A stretch of DNA of 64,000 nucleotides from Bin87 sp963666865 (lineage in GTDB: Bacteria > Chloroflexota > Dehalococcoidia > Lucifugimonadales > UBA3495): the NCBI GenBank assembly GCA_963666865.1, contig OY763072.1, forward strand, positions 2,790,001 through 2,854,000, given 5' to 3'. This document shows positions 1 through 8,255 of the stretch, one piece after another. Position numbers and translations under genes: made by a program. Each line of letters begins with the position of its first letter. Within the stretch, counting starts at the first letter, position 1. The notes under the pieces are model-generated. The model did no database searches and had not been told where the DNA came from. It saw nothing but the letters and a program-made list of their open reading frames with translations.

Positions 1-1
1 C

Positions 2-388
2 GGATACACCGTGCGTTTCATCCATGCCGACGGTTTCTTCAGGGCTCTGGCCCAGGCCAGGGTGGACAATTCCATAGACCGCACCTTCCGGTCCTTCATG
101 ACGCCCGATCTGCTCATCCTCGACGACCTCGGCCTCCACGGGCTCACCGCCCAGCAGTCCGCCGATCTCTACGAACTCATCCTCAACCGACACCGAGCTT
201 CCAGTTTCGTCATCACCAGCAACCGCGCCGTGGACGAGCGGCTCAGCCTCTTCGACGATCCCATCATCGGCAACAGCGCTTTGGACCGGTTGGCCAACGC
301 CAGCTACCAGATCGTCATCGAAGGCGCCAGCTACCGGGAACGGCTGTCGCCACATCGTGCCCTCCTGGGCGCCAAAGGGGGTGATTGA
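2..388 (+). CDS. istB: IS21-family helper ATPase IstB, 5' truncated by window edge
   Basis: This is the C-terminal part of an IstB/DnaC-like AAA+ ATPase, the target-selection helper of IS21 transposition. The frame is open to the first base of the window. The Walker B region (LLILDDLGLH), the sensor region with SNRAVDE and the family C-terminus (ASYRERLSPHRALL) are visible. The N-terminal domain and Walker A would lie before base 1. It is closely similar to the istB copies at 18,972-19,757 and 46,827-47,365, so the same IS family is present three times in the window. Whether the upstream partner istA exists cannot be seen. Confidence 0.85.
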   Translation, partial: GYTVRFIHADGFFRALAQARVDNSIDRTFRSFMTPDLLILDDLGLHGLTAQQSADLYELILNRHRASSFVITSNRAVDERLSLFDDPIIGNSALDRLANASYQIVIEGASYRERLSPHRALLGAKGGD

Positions 389-480
389 CCAGCCAACTAC
401 AACCTGCTATTTGTCACAACACCGCGCTTCCAAGGTGGACTAATGTCCGTGGAAATCGCCGGCCTAATCCCCCTGTAAAT
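389..480 (+). repeat. Terminal end of IS21-family element
   Basis: The stretch after istB ends in blocks resembling the reverse complement of the IS end at 46,735-46,790: both share ATGTCCGTG, AAATCGCCGGCCTAA and CCCTG(T/A)AAA. The similarity stops near base 478-480, which I take as the IS boundary. The minus-strand gene at 464-1042 runs into this end and terminates inside it. Confidence 0.6.
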
Positions 481-1042
481 CGACACGAATCGCTTCAGCA
501 TAGTCTTTTTGCTTTTCCCTAACGATGGCCAGTTGTCTATACCCTGGATGCATCGGCAGGTGTCGATCCTTCGGGTATTCGGCGAACCAAGCTCGTCTGA
601 CCTCTGGCGCGAAAGCGATTTGGGTCTCACAAGCCGCTATGGCCAGATCGAGCGCTTCTGGGTCACGATTGCGGTCCCGGTAAAACACCTGAATCATGGC
701 ATAGTATGTGAAATGCCGGTCTAGGATATGCCCTTCGGTTCCTTCACCGAGTTCTATCCCTTTTTCAAGGAGACGCCGAGCTATCGGCAAGTCGTCGGGC
801 GGCGACATAAACCAAGTAGCCAAACTGGTGAGTGGCACACTCAACGTGCCGTCCTCTTGGATAATGTTCCCAATCGGCAGATCGCTCGAATCAACGGCGA
901 CGCCGAGCACCATCGGTTGGTATTTTGTAAGGATGTGTTTAATCTCTTCTGGCGTGAAGGCCGAATCCCACCACGCCAACAATGCTGGTTTCGATTGTGA
1001 GTTGGCATCCTCAGCAGCCTGCTTTCTTAAGAATCGCAACAT
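464..1042 (-). CDS. Hypothetical protein, 3' end truncated by IS21-type end
   Basis: I do not recognise this 192-residue protein. It is soluble, with no signal peptide or membrane segment. The last ~60 residues (DLAIAACETQIAF... REKQKDYAEAIRV) look like a TPR-type helix pair. The ATG at 1042 has a GGAG four bases upstream. The final residues (DLQGD) and stop are supplied by the IS end, so the native C-terminus is lost and the protein may be a relic. It lies 36 bases downstream of the restriction-modification gene on the same strand and was probably the last gene of that transcription unit. Confidence 0.55.
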   Translation of the reverse strand: MLRFLRKQAAEDANSQSKPALLAWWDSAFTPEEIKHILTKYQPMVLGVAVDSSDLPIGNIIQEDGTLSVPLTSLATWFMSPPDDLPIARRLLEKGIELGEGTEGHILDRHFTYYAMIQVFYRDRNRDPEALDLAIAACETQIAFAPEVRRAWFAEYPKDRHLPMHPGYRQLAIVREKQKDYAEAIRVDLQGD

Positions 1043-1078
1043 ATTCTCCGCCTTCTAATAAGTCGGTTTGGGCGCGTG

Positions 1079-2521
1079 TCAGTTTGTCAATTGCAGTATC
1101 GCCACGATGCGGCAGGCGGTGTCCGTAAAGTGCTGCACCTCTTCGGGTCGCAAGGCACGATCCAGAACCCGGCTCTCCCGGTACGACAACCACTTCTTGA
1201 GGACCTGGTATCCACCCAGTTGGTAGTTCCATACGGCGGCGGGAACGTTGCGCCAGTAGGCCCACTCGTTCAGGTACACGTCGAAGGTAGTGGATCCCAG
1301 CGTGGCCATGGCGTTGCCCAGCGCAGCGCGTTCCTCGGCAATGTATTCGCGCTCAATTATACGGCCATGACCGGGCATGACAGCCTCGCCCGTTCCGAAA
1401 TGGCCCCAGCCGGCGGACACGGCGAAGTCGTCTCCGGCCATGTTGCCGCGGTCCTTAGTGGCGGGCACGGCGATGGATGCCAACTCCCGCCGCAACGTGC
1501 CGGTCGTAACGCCTGCCACGGGAGCCTCGGGATCCAGTAGGGCGGCCAGTTGCCGGCCCCGCGCCGATGATACGGCTAGCGCATCCGCCGCGCCGGGAGC
1601 GTGGATGTAGGACCAGCCCTGCAGTGGGATGCGTGGCCACTCCATACGCAATGCCCCGGCGTTAGCTGCACGATAAGCGGGGTCGTGCAGCGTGGCGACC
1701 ACGTGGTAGAACAAGTCCTCGACGTCCAGTCCCAGACGATCCAAATAGCACTGTGCCGATAACGACAGGTTAGCACGGTGTTGCGTAACGGCTTGATTGG
1801 TGGCAAAACCATCTTCTCGCAGCCATGCCGGAAACATGCTGGCGCCCCACTCGTTCAGGTGAAGCGAGGCTACGTCCGTCGTGAACGTAGTCTGGGACTC
1901 GACGGCATCCCTGCGCAAACGAGCAACCGCGGAGAGCCATAGGTTCCCCTCGAAAACGTGCGGCTTGTATTCGGCACGCTTTTCATCCAGGAGTTTCGTG
2001 TCACCATCCCAATAGAGCCAGCGGGTGTCGAATGGGCGGTAGGCGTAGCGGACGAAACCGTCCTCGGCCGGTCGGCCGCGTTTGAGCAGCGCGTTGCGCA
2101 CTGCCCGGGCATCGAACCGCGCCGTGGACCTCATCACGCCAAGATAGCGACGGGCGATCTCCTCGTGGCTCAGGTTCGCGTCGAAGTAATCGGCCACCCG
2201 TTGCTTCAGCCGGTCAAGGTCAACGTCAACCAAGAAACCGTCCCGGCTGGTTTTCACCCCCGCGAAGGAGGTCGGAAACAGATCGGGCAGCGCCGGCCAG
2301 TCCGACCAGCCGTCGCTTACCGCCAGTTCGGCGAAAGGCAATCCCAGCGACAACAACGGCTCGACCTCGCCGTACAGACTATCCGGCTCACTTTCCGCCG
2401 TTTCCACCAACTCGCCGTGCTTGGACTGACCCCAAAGGTGGCGGAAGTCCACCTGTAGTGCTGGCTCATGGCCTAGCTTGCGCACCAGCGTGGCAATCGC
2501 GGTGCCAACCTGGATCCCCAC
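1079..2521 (-). CDS. Type ISP-like restriction-modification enzyme, C-terminal (specificity) half, out of frame
   Basis: This is the second half of the enzyme that starts at 4413. It carries the C-terminal region typical of type ISP and related single-chain restriction-modification proteins, with signatures such as RYAYRPFDTRWLYWD, IEREYIAEER and TFDVYLNEWAYWRNVP. In relatives this region follows the methylase domain and recognises the DNA target. The annotated start is only the first start codon in this frame: the real frame continues upstream to about 2549. Removing the frameshift gives a chain of about 1,100 residues, the normal size for a helicase-less nuclease-methylase-specificity protein. 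Confidence 0.8.
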   Translation of the reverse strand: MGIQVGTAIATLVRKLGHEPALQVDFRHLWGQSKHGELVETAESEPDSLYGEVEPLLSLGLPFAELAVSDGWSDWPALPDLFPTSFAGVKTSRDGFLVDVDLDRLKQRVADYFDANLSHEEIARRYLGVMRSTARFDARAVRNALLKRGRPAEDGFVRYAYRPFDTRWLYWDGDTKLLDEKRAEYKPHVFEGNLWLSAVARLRRDAVESQTTFTTDVASLHLNEWGASMFPAWLREDGFATNQAVTQHRANLSLSAQCYLDRLGLDVEDLFYHVVATLHDPAYRAANAGALRMEWPRIPLQGWSYIHAPGAADALAVSSARGRQLAALLDPEAPVAGVTTGTLRRELASIAVPATKDRGNMAGDDFAVSAGWGHFGTGEAVMPGHGRIIEREYIAEERAALGNAMATLGSTTFDVYLNEWAYWRNVPAAVWNYQLGGYQVLKKWLSYRESRVLDRALRPEEVQHFTDTACRIVAILQLTN

Positions 2522-4413
2522 CGGATCTTCGGGCGTGGAAAAGATACTGGGTCGGGCGCCCCTTCCGGAGTAGTCTTGCCGGTCTTGTACTTGTCCCCGT
2601 TGAGGCAGTCAATGCGGACGATGTCGAAGGCATCCAAGTAACGCTCGCGCATGCCGGTGAATGACAGGCCGTCCTGCCACGAGTAGTTGGAGATGAAGCA
2701 GACTACGCCTTGGCCGGTCTTCTCGGCGATGCGACGTTCCGCCATGCGGAAGAACCGCACGTAAAGGTCGTTCAGTCCCCGTCCTTCGGGGCGGCGTACC
2801 TGCTTCGTGGTGCGGTAAGCTTCAGACAGTTCCCGCTCCTCGTCCACGGCCATGCCGGCGAAACCGTTGTAGGGCGGGTTGCCCAGGATGACCAGCACCG
2901 GGGTGTCCTGCTTCACCCGCTCCGCGCGGTCGCGTTCTTCCTCCAGCTCTGGGAAGGGCAGGGGTTTCTGCACCGTGGGCTCCCAGCCGGTCAGCGCGTT
3001 GGTGAGGAAGACACTGGCGCGCTCGCTGCCATCATCGGACAGCGGCGCGTCCAGTTCCTGCATGGTGAGGCCAACCTGCAGGTGGGCGACCACATAGGGA
3101 GCGGGCATTATCTCGAACCCGAACACTCGCTGCGTTGCAGCCTGCTTCACCCGCGCGCCGACCAACGCTCCCAGTCCGCTGTTATCTAAGTTCGAGGAGA
3201 TGCGGCGCAACACCTCGGCCAAGTACGCGCCGGTGCCACAGCAGGGGTCCAGCACATACACGTTCTCACCGGCCAGCCCATCAGCTATGCCCAAATCATC
3301 CTTCAGCGCACGGTCCACGCGGGCCACCATATAGCGCACCACCTCGGTGGGGGTGTACCAGACACCCAGCTGCTTGCGGAGTTCGGGATCGAAGGCCTGA
3401 AGGAAAGGTTCATAGAAGTAGGGCACGGCTTCGCCCTCGTCGAACCTGGAGAAAAAGGCCTCCCGATCCACGCGGTTCAGCGCCCCTGCTGTCCAGTCCA
3501 AAACCTCGACCAACCCCAGTGGTTGCAACCGGCCCGGGTCGGACAGCAGCTGAAAAAGCGCACGCAACAAGGGCGCTCTCAAGTGCCAGACCGCGGTGCG
3601 CCAGTCGAACGAGCAGTTCGGAGACAACCCCTGCCGTGCCCAGATCACCCACGCCGAGAAGATCCCGTAGAAGAGGGTCTGCACTAGAGTGGACCGGAAA
3701 AAGTCAGCGCCCCTGTCGCCCTCGAAGCGCACTCCCAGGGATTCCTCCAAGGCAGAACGCACCGCGTCGAGGGACGTCGTGTCGCCGGCTGCCTCGACAC
3801 GGGCCAGGCCATCCCGAGCGTAGGACGCCAGCAGCCAGGCCAGATCCCTTGGTTCAGTCAATGAGGCGGAGTGGGACAGCACGCGGCCCAGGTACTCGCC
3901 CAATCCTGCGCCAACCTCGCTGGCGAGGGCACGCGGCTTTTCCAATTTCGCGTTGAACTCTGCTTCGGTACCCGCTATCCGAAAAGTCTCCAGCCGGACC
4001 GGTTGGCCAGCAGCATCCTCGCCCACCAACACAAAGTCCCTGGCGTTGGTCACCAGCACCCGCCGATAGCCATCCCAGTAGCGGCTCACCTGGTCGCCGG
4101 CGGCGGTGAGCCACACGTCATCAACCACCGGCTTGACCTCGACCACGCCCCGCTCCGGTTTCTGTCCAGCCTTCGGCCTTCCCTTCTGGACCTGCCGGGT
4201 CGAGTACAAGCCAAAGTCGGGATGACCGGCGCCCTGGTCGGCCAGCTCCTGCACACAGAACACCTTGGGTTTCAGCGTACCGCCAACCGCGTTCAGCAGG
4301 TTGGCCAGCGGCACATAGAGGGAGCGCTCGTCGGTGGCGCCGCCGGACGCCCTCACCAGACGCAGTTCAGTGAAGTACGCCTCGGCGGCTTGAACAACCT
4401 TCCTGTTGACCAT
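2473..4413 (-). CDS. Type ISP-like restriction-modification enzyme, N-terminal nuclease and N6-adenine methylase half (frameshifted)
   Basis: This half should cut and methylate DNA in one chain. Residues 64-94 hold a PD...EVK pattern (HPDFGLYS, VVEVKP) of a PD-(D/E)XK nuclease. A helical linker follows, then SAM motif I DPCCGTG (389-395) and the catalytic motif NPPY (512-515) of amino methylases. The protein is in register until CLNGDKYKTG, then runs into unrelated residues. Adding one base in the GGG at 2549-2551 restores PSIFSTPEDPVGIQ and joins the C-terminal half. The start lies 23 bases after abiEii on the same strand. Sequencing error or a recent loss of function are both possible. Confidence 0.82.
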   Translation of the reverse strand: MVNRKVVQAAEAYFTELRLVRASGGATDERSLYVPLANLLNAVGGTLKPKVFCVQELADQGAGHPDFGLYSTRQVQKGRPKAGQKPERGVVEVKPVVDDVWLTAAGDQVSRYWDGYRRVLVTNARDFVLVGEDAAGQPVRLETFRIAGTEAEFNAKLEKPRALASEVGAGLGEYLGRVLSHSASLTEPRDLAWLLASYARDGLARVEAAGDTTSLDAVRSALEESLGVRFEGDRGADFFRSTLVQTLFYGIFSAWVIWARQGLSPNCSFDWRTAVWHLRAPLLRALFQLLSDPGRLQPLGLVEVLDWTAGALNRVDREAFFSRFDEGEAVPYFYEPFLQAFDPELRKQLGVWYTPTEVVRYMVARVDRALKDDLGIADGLAGENVYVLDPCCGTGAYLAEVLRRISSNLDNSGLGALVGARVKQAATQRVFGFEIMPAPYVVAHLQVGLTMQELDAPLSDDGSERASVFLTNALTGWEPTVQKPLPFPELEEERDRAERVKQDTPVLVILGNPPYNGFAGMAVDEERELSEAYRTTKQVRRPEGRGLNDLYVRFFRMAERRIAEKTGQGVVCFISNYSWQDGLSFTGMRERYLDAFDIVRIDCLNGDKYKTGKTTPEGAPDPVSFPRPKIRWGSRLAPRLPRWCAS

Positions 4414-4436
4414 GACGACTCGATTATCCCACGGGT

Positions 4437-5300
4437 TCAGATCATATCCGCCGCTTGCGACCGTAACTCACCGATCACGGTTTCGAATGCCGGAAGGCCC
4501 GGCACCAATGCACCCAGGGACCTCTCCCATTCCAGCTCCACGTTGGCGACTATCCGAGGGTCAAAGAAGTCCCCCGGACCGGCGAAGTCCACATGCCTCA
4601 GCTGGCACTTCTCGTGCAGGCGTGCATCGAAGTCGGTCAAATCCAGCCCCTCCCGGTACGTCCCCAGTATCCGCCAGAGGTCGTAGAAATCTCGCGCCCG
4701 GTTGCGCGACCATCCCCTGCTTTCCAGGCGCGCCACCTGTTGCAGGACCGCTCGCAACTTCTCGGCAACAACTTCCTCAAGGGAATAGGCCAGCACATCA
4801 ATAAGCAACGGCTCGCCGTACTCGTGCATGATCTGGCGCTGCACCACCGGCCAGAGGATAGGTTCGTCCATGGTGATTTCGACCTTGATCGGCGTATCCG
4901 ATCGTCGATGCCACGGCAGCCGAGCGCGTATCAGAAAAGTCTCCTGTCCACCGGGATGAGGATTGCGCTCGACATACCGGCCGCAGACCAGCTCAACAGG
5001 AGCATACTCATTCGCCAATTCCTGGGCCGCTTCACATGCCCGGCGCATCAACTCCTGCATCTCGTCGCCGGCGGGAACGCCCTCCCGTCCGGTGAAATCC
5101 AGATCCTCCGAGAAACGGTAGTCGCCGAAGTAGCACTTCTTGAGCGCGGTGCCACCCTTGAACACCAACGTCTCCCTCAACTCCGGCACGACGTCGATGC
5201 CGGCCAGCATCCAAGACAGCAGGTAGTCGCGCTCCAACACTTCCCACCGGATGCCCAGGCGCTGGCGGACTTCCTCGAGACGAGGACGAAGCGGTTCCAT
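4437..5300 (-). CDS. abiEii: AbiEii/AbiGii-type nucleotidyltransferase toxin
   Basis: This is the toxin of a type IV AbiE toxin-antitoxin and abortive-infection system. The DNA polymerase beta-like nucleotidyltransferase core is clear: VFKGGTALKK (46-55) followed by RFSEDLDFTG (62-71), which contains the two metal-binding aspartates (66 and 68). The length of 287 residues is normal for the family. It starts 4 bases after the end of the AbiEi gene, so the two are co-transcribed with the antitoxin first. Family members transfer nucleotides to tRNA or other acceptors; the substrate of this one cannot be read from sequence. Confidence 0.9.
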   Translation of the reverse strand: MEPLRPRLEEVRQRLGIRWEVLERDYLLSWMLAGIDVVPELRETLVFKGGTALKKCYFGDYRFSEDLDFTGREGVPAGDEMQELMRRACEAAQELANEYAPVELVCGRYVERNPHPGGQETFLIRARLPWHRRSDTPIKVEITMDEPILWPVVQRQIMHEYGEPLLIDVLAYSLEEVVAEKLRAVLQQVARLESRGWSRNRARDFYDLWRILGTYREGLDLTDFDARLHEKCQLRHVDFAGPGDFFDPRIVANVELEWERSLGALVPGLPAFETVIGELRSQAADMI

Positions 5301-5304
5301 GCGC

Positions 5305-6135
5305 TCAGTACCCAGGCAGGTTCTCCTGGAGCATCCAACGGCCGTTGTACGTGCCCATCGCCGGCCCGTTGGCGTCGAGCTTGCGATAACCCTTCACCGA
5401 CAATGCCGCCAACTGCGCCAGATGCGGCCCCTCAATCCCCTGGGCCTCCAACACCCAGCCCAACCTTTTGGCCACGGCCACTCCCAGCCGCGGAGCGTCA
5501 ACGACCATTCTGTCCACGTCCATCCGCGACGACGCCTCACCGAAAGCGTAGACCACGTCGCCAAATCCCCCGCAGTAGCGCGGCATGGCCAGGCCGTCCA
5601 GCAACGTGCGCTCCAGGCCGGTGATGGACACCCTGGCTTCTCCAACCCAGATCCTCTCCACGCCAAAGAAGCGTTCCGGCCGGGTCTGGATGAACTGGTA
5701 CCACATGCCACCGGCCTGGTACCCCCGGTCGCCATCGCCGCCGTCGGACGTGCCTCTGGCGGGAACCGAGGCCTCCGTTGTGGTGAGCACGAAGATCTTC
5801 CACGGGATCTGCTCAGTCAGCCCATGGTGGTTAAACGCCGACCAGTGAGAGATGGCGGCCGGCTGGACCAGCGCCATGGCCACCTCATACTCGTGGACCG
5901 GCGCCACGCCCGGAACCGTGTAGGACAGAGCGTAGAGGCCGCGGCGGAGGGATGTGATCCAGCCGTTGCGCCGCAGGTGATAGAGGGCTTCGCCCACATA
6001 GGCGTCCCTGAGCCCGACCCGGGGGGCCAATTCCCTGGCCCGGGCCGTGGTGAAAATGCGGTCTCCTGATTGGGCCAGGAGCCGCACCAGTTCAACTCCC
6101 GCCATGGAGCGCTTGGGTCTTGCGGAGATGGTCAT
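5305..6135 (-). CDS. abiEi: AbiEi family antitoxin, transcriptional regulator
   Basis: This is the antitoxin and autorepressor partner of AbiEii. The N-terminal winged helix (AGVELVRLLAQSGDRIFTTARARELA..., with YLRRNGWITSLRRGLYALS as the wing) is typical, and the C-terminal domain carries ISHWSAFNHHGLTEQIP and the conserved TGLERTLLDGLAMPRYCGGF. The frame is open to 6276, but I chose the ATG at 6135. A near-consensus promoter sits at 6179-6207, and the next upstream ATG (6180) overlaps its -10 box and cannot be translated from that transcript. The protein is then 276 residues. Confidence 0.88.
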   Translation of the reverse strand: MTISARPKRSMAGVELVRLLAQSGDRIFTTARARELAPRVGLRDAYVGEALYHLRRNGWITSLRRGLYALSYTVPGVAPVHEYEVAMALVQPAAISHWSAFNHHGLTEQIPWKIFVLTTTEASVPARGTSDGGDGDRGYQAGGMWYQFIQTRPERFFGVERIWVGEARVSITGLERTLLDGLAMPRYCGGFGDVVYAFGEASSRMDVDRMVVDAPRLGVAVAKRLGWVLEAQGIEGPHLAQLAALSVKGYRKLDANGPAMGTYNGRWMLQENLPGY

Positions 6136-6178
6136 CGGGGTTCGGTTCGGTGCGATCAGCGAAGGGATATTGCTATAC

Positions 6179-6207
6179 ATTATAGCCCGTTGATTGGACA
6201 CCATCAA
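6179..6207 (-). promoter_or_regulatory. abiEi: Sigma-70-type promoter of the abiE operon
   Basis: On the minus strand TTGATG (-35, at 6202-6207) and a perfect TATAAT (-10, at 6179-6184) are separated by exactly 17 bases. The predicted transcript start near 6172 gives a leader of about 37 bases before the AbiEi ATG at 6135. The same transcript could run on into the restriction-modification gene. Confidence 0.65.
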
Positions 6208-6247
6208 AACTGCAGGCATGGTAACATGGCACTGCCCGTGGCCGACT

Positions 6248-6751
6248 TTACAGGTAGCTCCACGCCAGGAGTGCAAACCACGCCAAGATGGCCGGCAGAC
6301 TCATCCTGATCGCCCAACGCACCCGCCGCATCTTGACGCTGGCCACCCCCGCAACGACATAGATCTGGTGGACCAGTTGCCGTTCAATCAGGTCATGGCT
6401 CATGTTCCGCGCCGCAGACTGAAAATCCGCCCATTCCATGGCGGCGATGTCCTCGAAGAAGATGAGCGAATCGCCTGTCTTGCCGTTCATGGGCATGTAA
6501 ACCCAGGCCGCCAGACCGATCACTATCGTCAGGAGAAATCCGTAGATGATCGTCAGGCCGATTGCGGCCGCCCTCTCGACGTCCCAAGGACCGCCGGCAG
6601 TGATGGAATGCAGTTCGGCCAACCGGGTGGCCAGGGCGCCCAAGAGCGCGACTTGCAGGGCTAGCACCGGAGCCGCCTTGGCATCGGCGGTCCTGGTGAA
6701 CCGGATAACCCGGGACAGCGATTCGTAGTGTGACCTAAGCCGCTCTTCCAA
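6248..6751 (-). CDS. pycTM: Pycsar effector, transmembrane (PycTM, DUF5706-like)
   Basis: This is the membrane effector of a Pycsar anti-phage system, expected to disrupt the inner membrane when it binds the cyclic pyrimidine made by PycC. Hydrophobic helices are visible at about residues 26-44, 62-86 and 150-167. Between the second and third is the soluble segment (GDSLIFFEDIAAMEWADF... RNMSHDLIERQLVHQIYVV) typical of DUF5706/PycTM. The only start in the frame is a TTG at 6751: an in-frame TGA lies nine codons upstream. It begins one base after the pycC stop, indicating translational coupling. Family assignment rests on size, topology and the pycC neighbour. Confidence 0.82.
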   Translation of the reverse strand: MEERLRSHYESLSRVIRFTRTADAKAAPVLALQVALLGALATRLAELHSITAGGPWDVERAAAIGLTIIYGFLLTIVIGLAAWVYMPMNGKTGDSLIFFEDIAAMEWADFQSAARNMSHDLIERQLVHQIYVVAGVASVKMRRVRWAIRMSLPAILAWFALLAWSYL

Positions 6752-6752
6752 T

Positions 6753-7589
6753 TCATCCGTTCCCGCGCTGGCGGGTCACCAAAGCCTCGCAGAACTCCGC
6801 GCCGTGCGTTGGGCACCACGGTTTGCGCCGCCGGTGAACTTGGTCAAAGTCCAGCCCCAAGTTTGCAGGGGCAGGATCGCTTCGCCAGAGATACTCCGCC
6901 TGCTGCGCAGGCAAGTCCAATCCCCTACCTTGGGCATTCCCCCTGCAGCCGCAGGACCACAGCAGCACTCTCCGTCTGATCTTCGCGCTCTGCTGGTAAT
7001 CGGAAAACACCCTCTCCGACACCGCCACCTCGTTGGAGCCGGCTACACCGCTCAGTTTGGCCGCCATGTTCACCGGCGTCCCAGCCCAGACCTCGTTCAT
7101 GCCCGTTCCCCTGAGCCCCAGCTGACGTACCAGCAGCTTGCCACGGTCCACCCCAATCCCCGCTCTCAGTTCCCAATCTGCAGCAACATCCTTGCGGAAA
7201 CGCTCTCCGATCACCGTCTCCACCTGGGTTTTCATGGTGATGGCGCAGGCCGCCGCCAGGAACCGGGAGCCCTTGCCGCTGAACAGCCCGAACAGGCCAT
7301 CTCCCTGCACGTCCACGTACCTGGCCTGAAACCCGTTCAGGATCACCGCCATCGCCCGATTGAAATAGGTATATGCGTGCGCGGCAGTCTCGGCGCCAAA
7401 CTTTGAGTTGAGGCCCGTGGAGCCCTTCAGGTCGACGAAGACGGCGGTTACTTCCGGAATCTGCAGCCATACCCCGCCATGGACCGGCCCGGTATCAGGG
7501 ACGTCATCCTGGTGCACGATGCGCACGCCTGCCGCTGCCTGCTGGTCGAGCTGCGATTTCACGGCCGCAGCTATTTCGTTCAGGATCAA
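6753..7589 (-). CDS. pycC: Class III nucleotidyl cyclase, Pycsar pyrimidine cyclase
   Basis: This enzyme should make cCMP or cUMP as an infection signal. The cyclase homology domain shows VFVDLKGSTG with metal aspartate D53 and YVDVQGDGLFGLF with D97, followed by AGIGVDRGKLLVR and AGTPVNMAAKLSG. The C-terminal tail carries a Cys/His set (C213, C215, C259, H262, C267; SCGC and WCPTHGAEFC) that also occurs in the PycC proteins I know. The start is TTG at 7589 because an in-frame TGA lies eight codons upstream, and GAGGAA precedes it. It is the first gene of the block, and pycTM follows after one base. cCMP versus cUMP cannot be decided here. Confidence 0.85.
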   Translation of the reverse strand: MILNEIAAAVKSQLDQQAAAGVRIVHQDDVPDTGPVHGGVWLQIPEVTAVFVDLKGSTGLNSKFGAETAAHAYTYFNRAMAVILNGFQARYVDVQGDGLFGLFSGKGSRFLAAACAITMKTQVETVIGERFRKDVAADWELRAGIGVDRGKLLVRQLGLRGTGMNEVWAGTPVNMAAKLSGVAGSNEVAVSERVFSDYQQSAKIRRRVLLWSCGCRGNAQGRGLDLPAQQAEYLWRSDPAPANLGLDFDQVHRRRKPWCPTHGAEFCEALVTRQRGNG

Positions 7590-7779
7590 ATTCCTCGTCC
7601 CCTGCGAAGGTCAACAGAATGCCTGGGTGCGACGCACCGACTTGTACCCGTGTCGGGTGCAGGATAGCGCGGCCGCACCGCCACGGTCCAATTGCTTCTT
7701 CAGTTTCGCAGGGCGCCTGCCGGCATTGTCATCGAACGATGGGGCATTAGAGGCAAGAACGATTGGGATTAACCCGAGG

Positions 7780-7813
7780 TTGACGGGAATACAACACAAT
7801 GTTATTGTTGTGT
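7780..7813 (+). promoter_or_regulatory. Promoter and candidate operator of the nine-gene operon
   Basis: TTGACG (7780-7785) and TATTGT (7803-7808) are 17 bases apart. An inverted repeat, ACACAA (7794-7799) and TTGTGT (7808-7813), overlaps the -10 box and ends one base before the ATG at 7815. The predicted transcript start coincides with that ATG, so the first gene may be translated from a leaderless mRNA. The XRE protein encoded by the second gene is the obvious candidate to bind the repeat (inference). Confidence 0.5.
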
Positions 7814-7814
7814 C

Positions 7815-8255
7815 ATGATCCCAGATTTCAAATCCGATGGCAATCTACCACCGGGCGTCCATTGGGCCACGTGGGGCGAAATCACCGACAAGTTCGGTGC
7901 CAACCAGTGGCGTCGCGACCTCCTGCGCGGTTTACGGGCTGCTCTGGAGGCCCTGCGCAGCGCTGGGTGTCAGACGGTTTACTTGGATGGCAGCTTTGTT
8001 TCCAGCAAATTAGTGCCGAACGATTTTGACGCTTGTTGGGAAGAAGCCGGTATGGATTTCACGGCGCTCGACCCCGTCCTGCTCACGTTCGACGCGGGTC
8101 GGGCGGCTCAGAAGGCCAAATTCGGTGGGGAATTATTTCCGGCTTCTGTACCAGCCAGTCCCGGGGGTAGCATCTTTCTGGAGTTCTTCCAGGTAGATAA
8201 AGACACCGGGCGACGGAAAGGGATCATCGCCCTGGATTTAGGAGGGCTCAAGTGA
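7815..8255 (+). CDS. DUF6932-like nucleotidyltransferase-fold protein
   Basis: The 146-residue protein contains VYLDGSFVSSKLVPNDFDACW (starting near residue 55), the GS...DxD pattern of minimal nucleotidyltransferases such as MNT and AbiEii. This places it in or near the DUF6932 group, often encoded beside XRE regulators and treated as a toxin-antitoxin-like partner. Its stop overlaps the start of the next gene by four bases (ATGATC at 8252). The ATG at 7815 follows the promoter directly. Substrate and target are unknown, and it could act as a toxin, an antitoxin or a modifier of the neighbouring repressor. Confidence 0.7.
   Translation: MIPDFKSDGNLPPGVHWATWGEITDKFGANQWRRDLLRGLRAALEALRSAGCQTVYLDGSFVSSKLVPNDFDACWEEAGMDFTALDPVLLTFDAGRAAQKAKFGGELFPASVPASPGGSIFLEFFQVDKDTGRRKGIIALDLGGLK

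Noticed and set aside
3135..3956. 273-residue plus-strand frame across the methylase gene
   Set aside because: Pro/Arg/Ser-rich shadow of the methylase on the other strand.
6136..6276. Longer AbiEi start at 6276 or 6180
   Set aside because: The clear promoter at 6179-6207 lies inside that extension and the 6180 ATG overlaps the -10 box.
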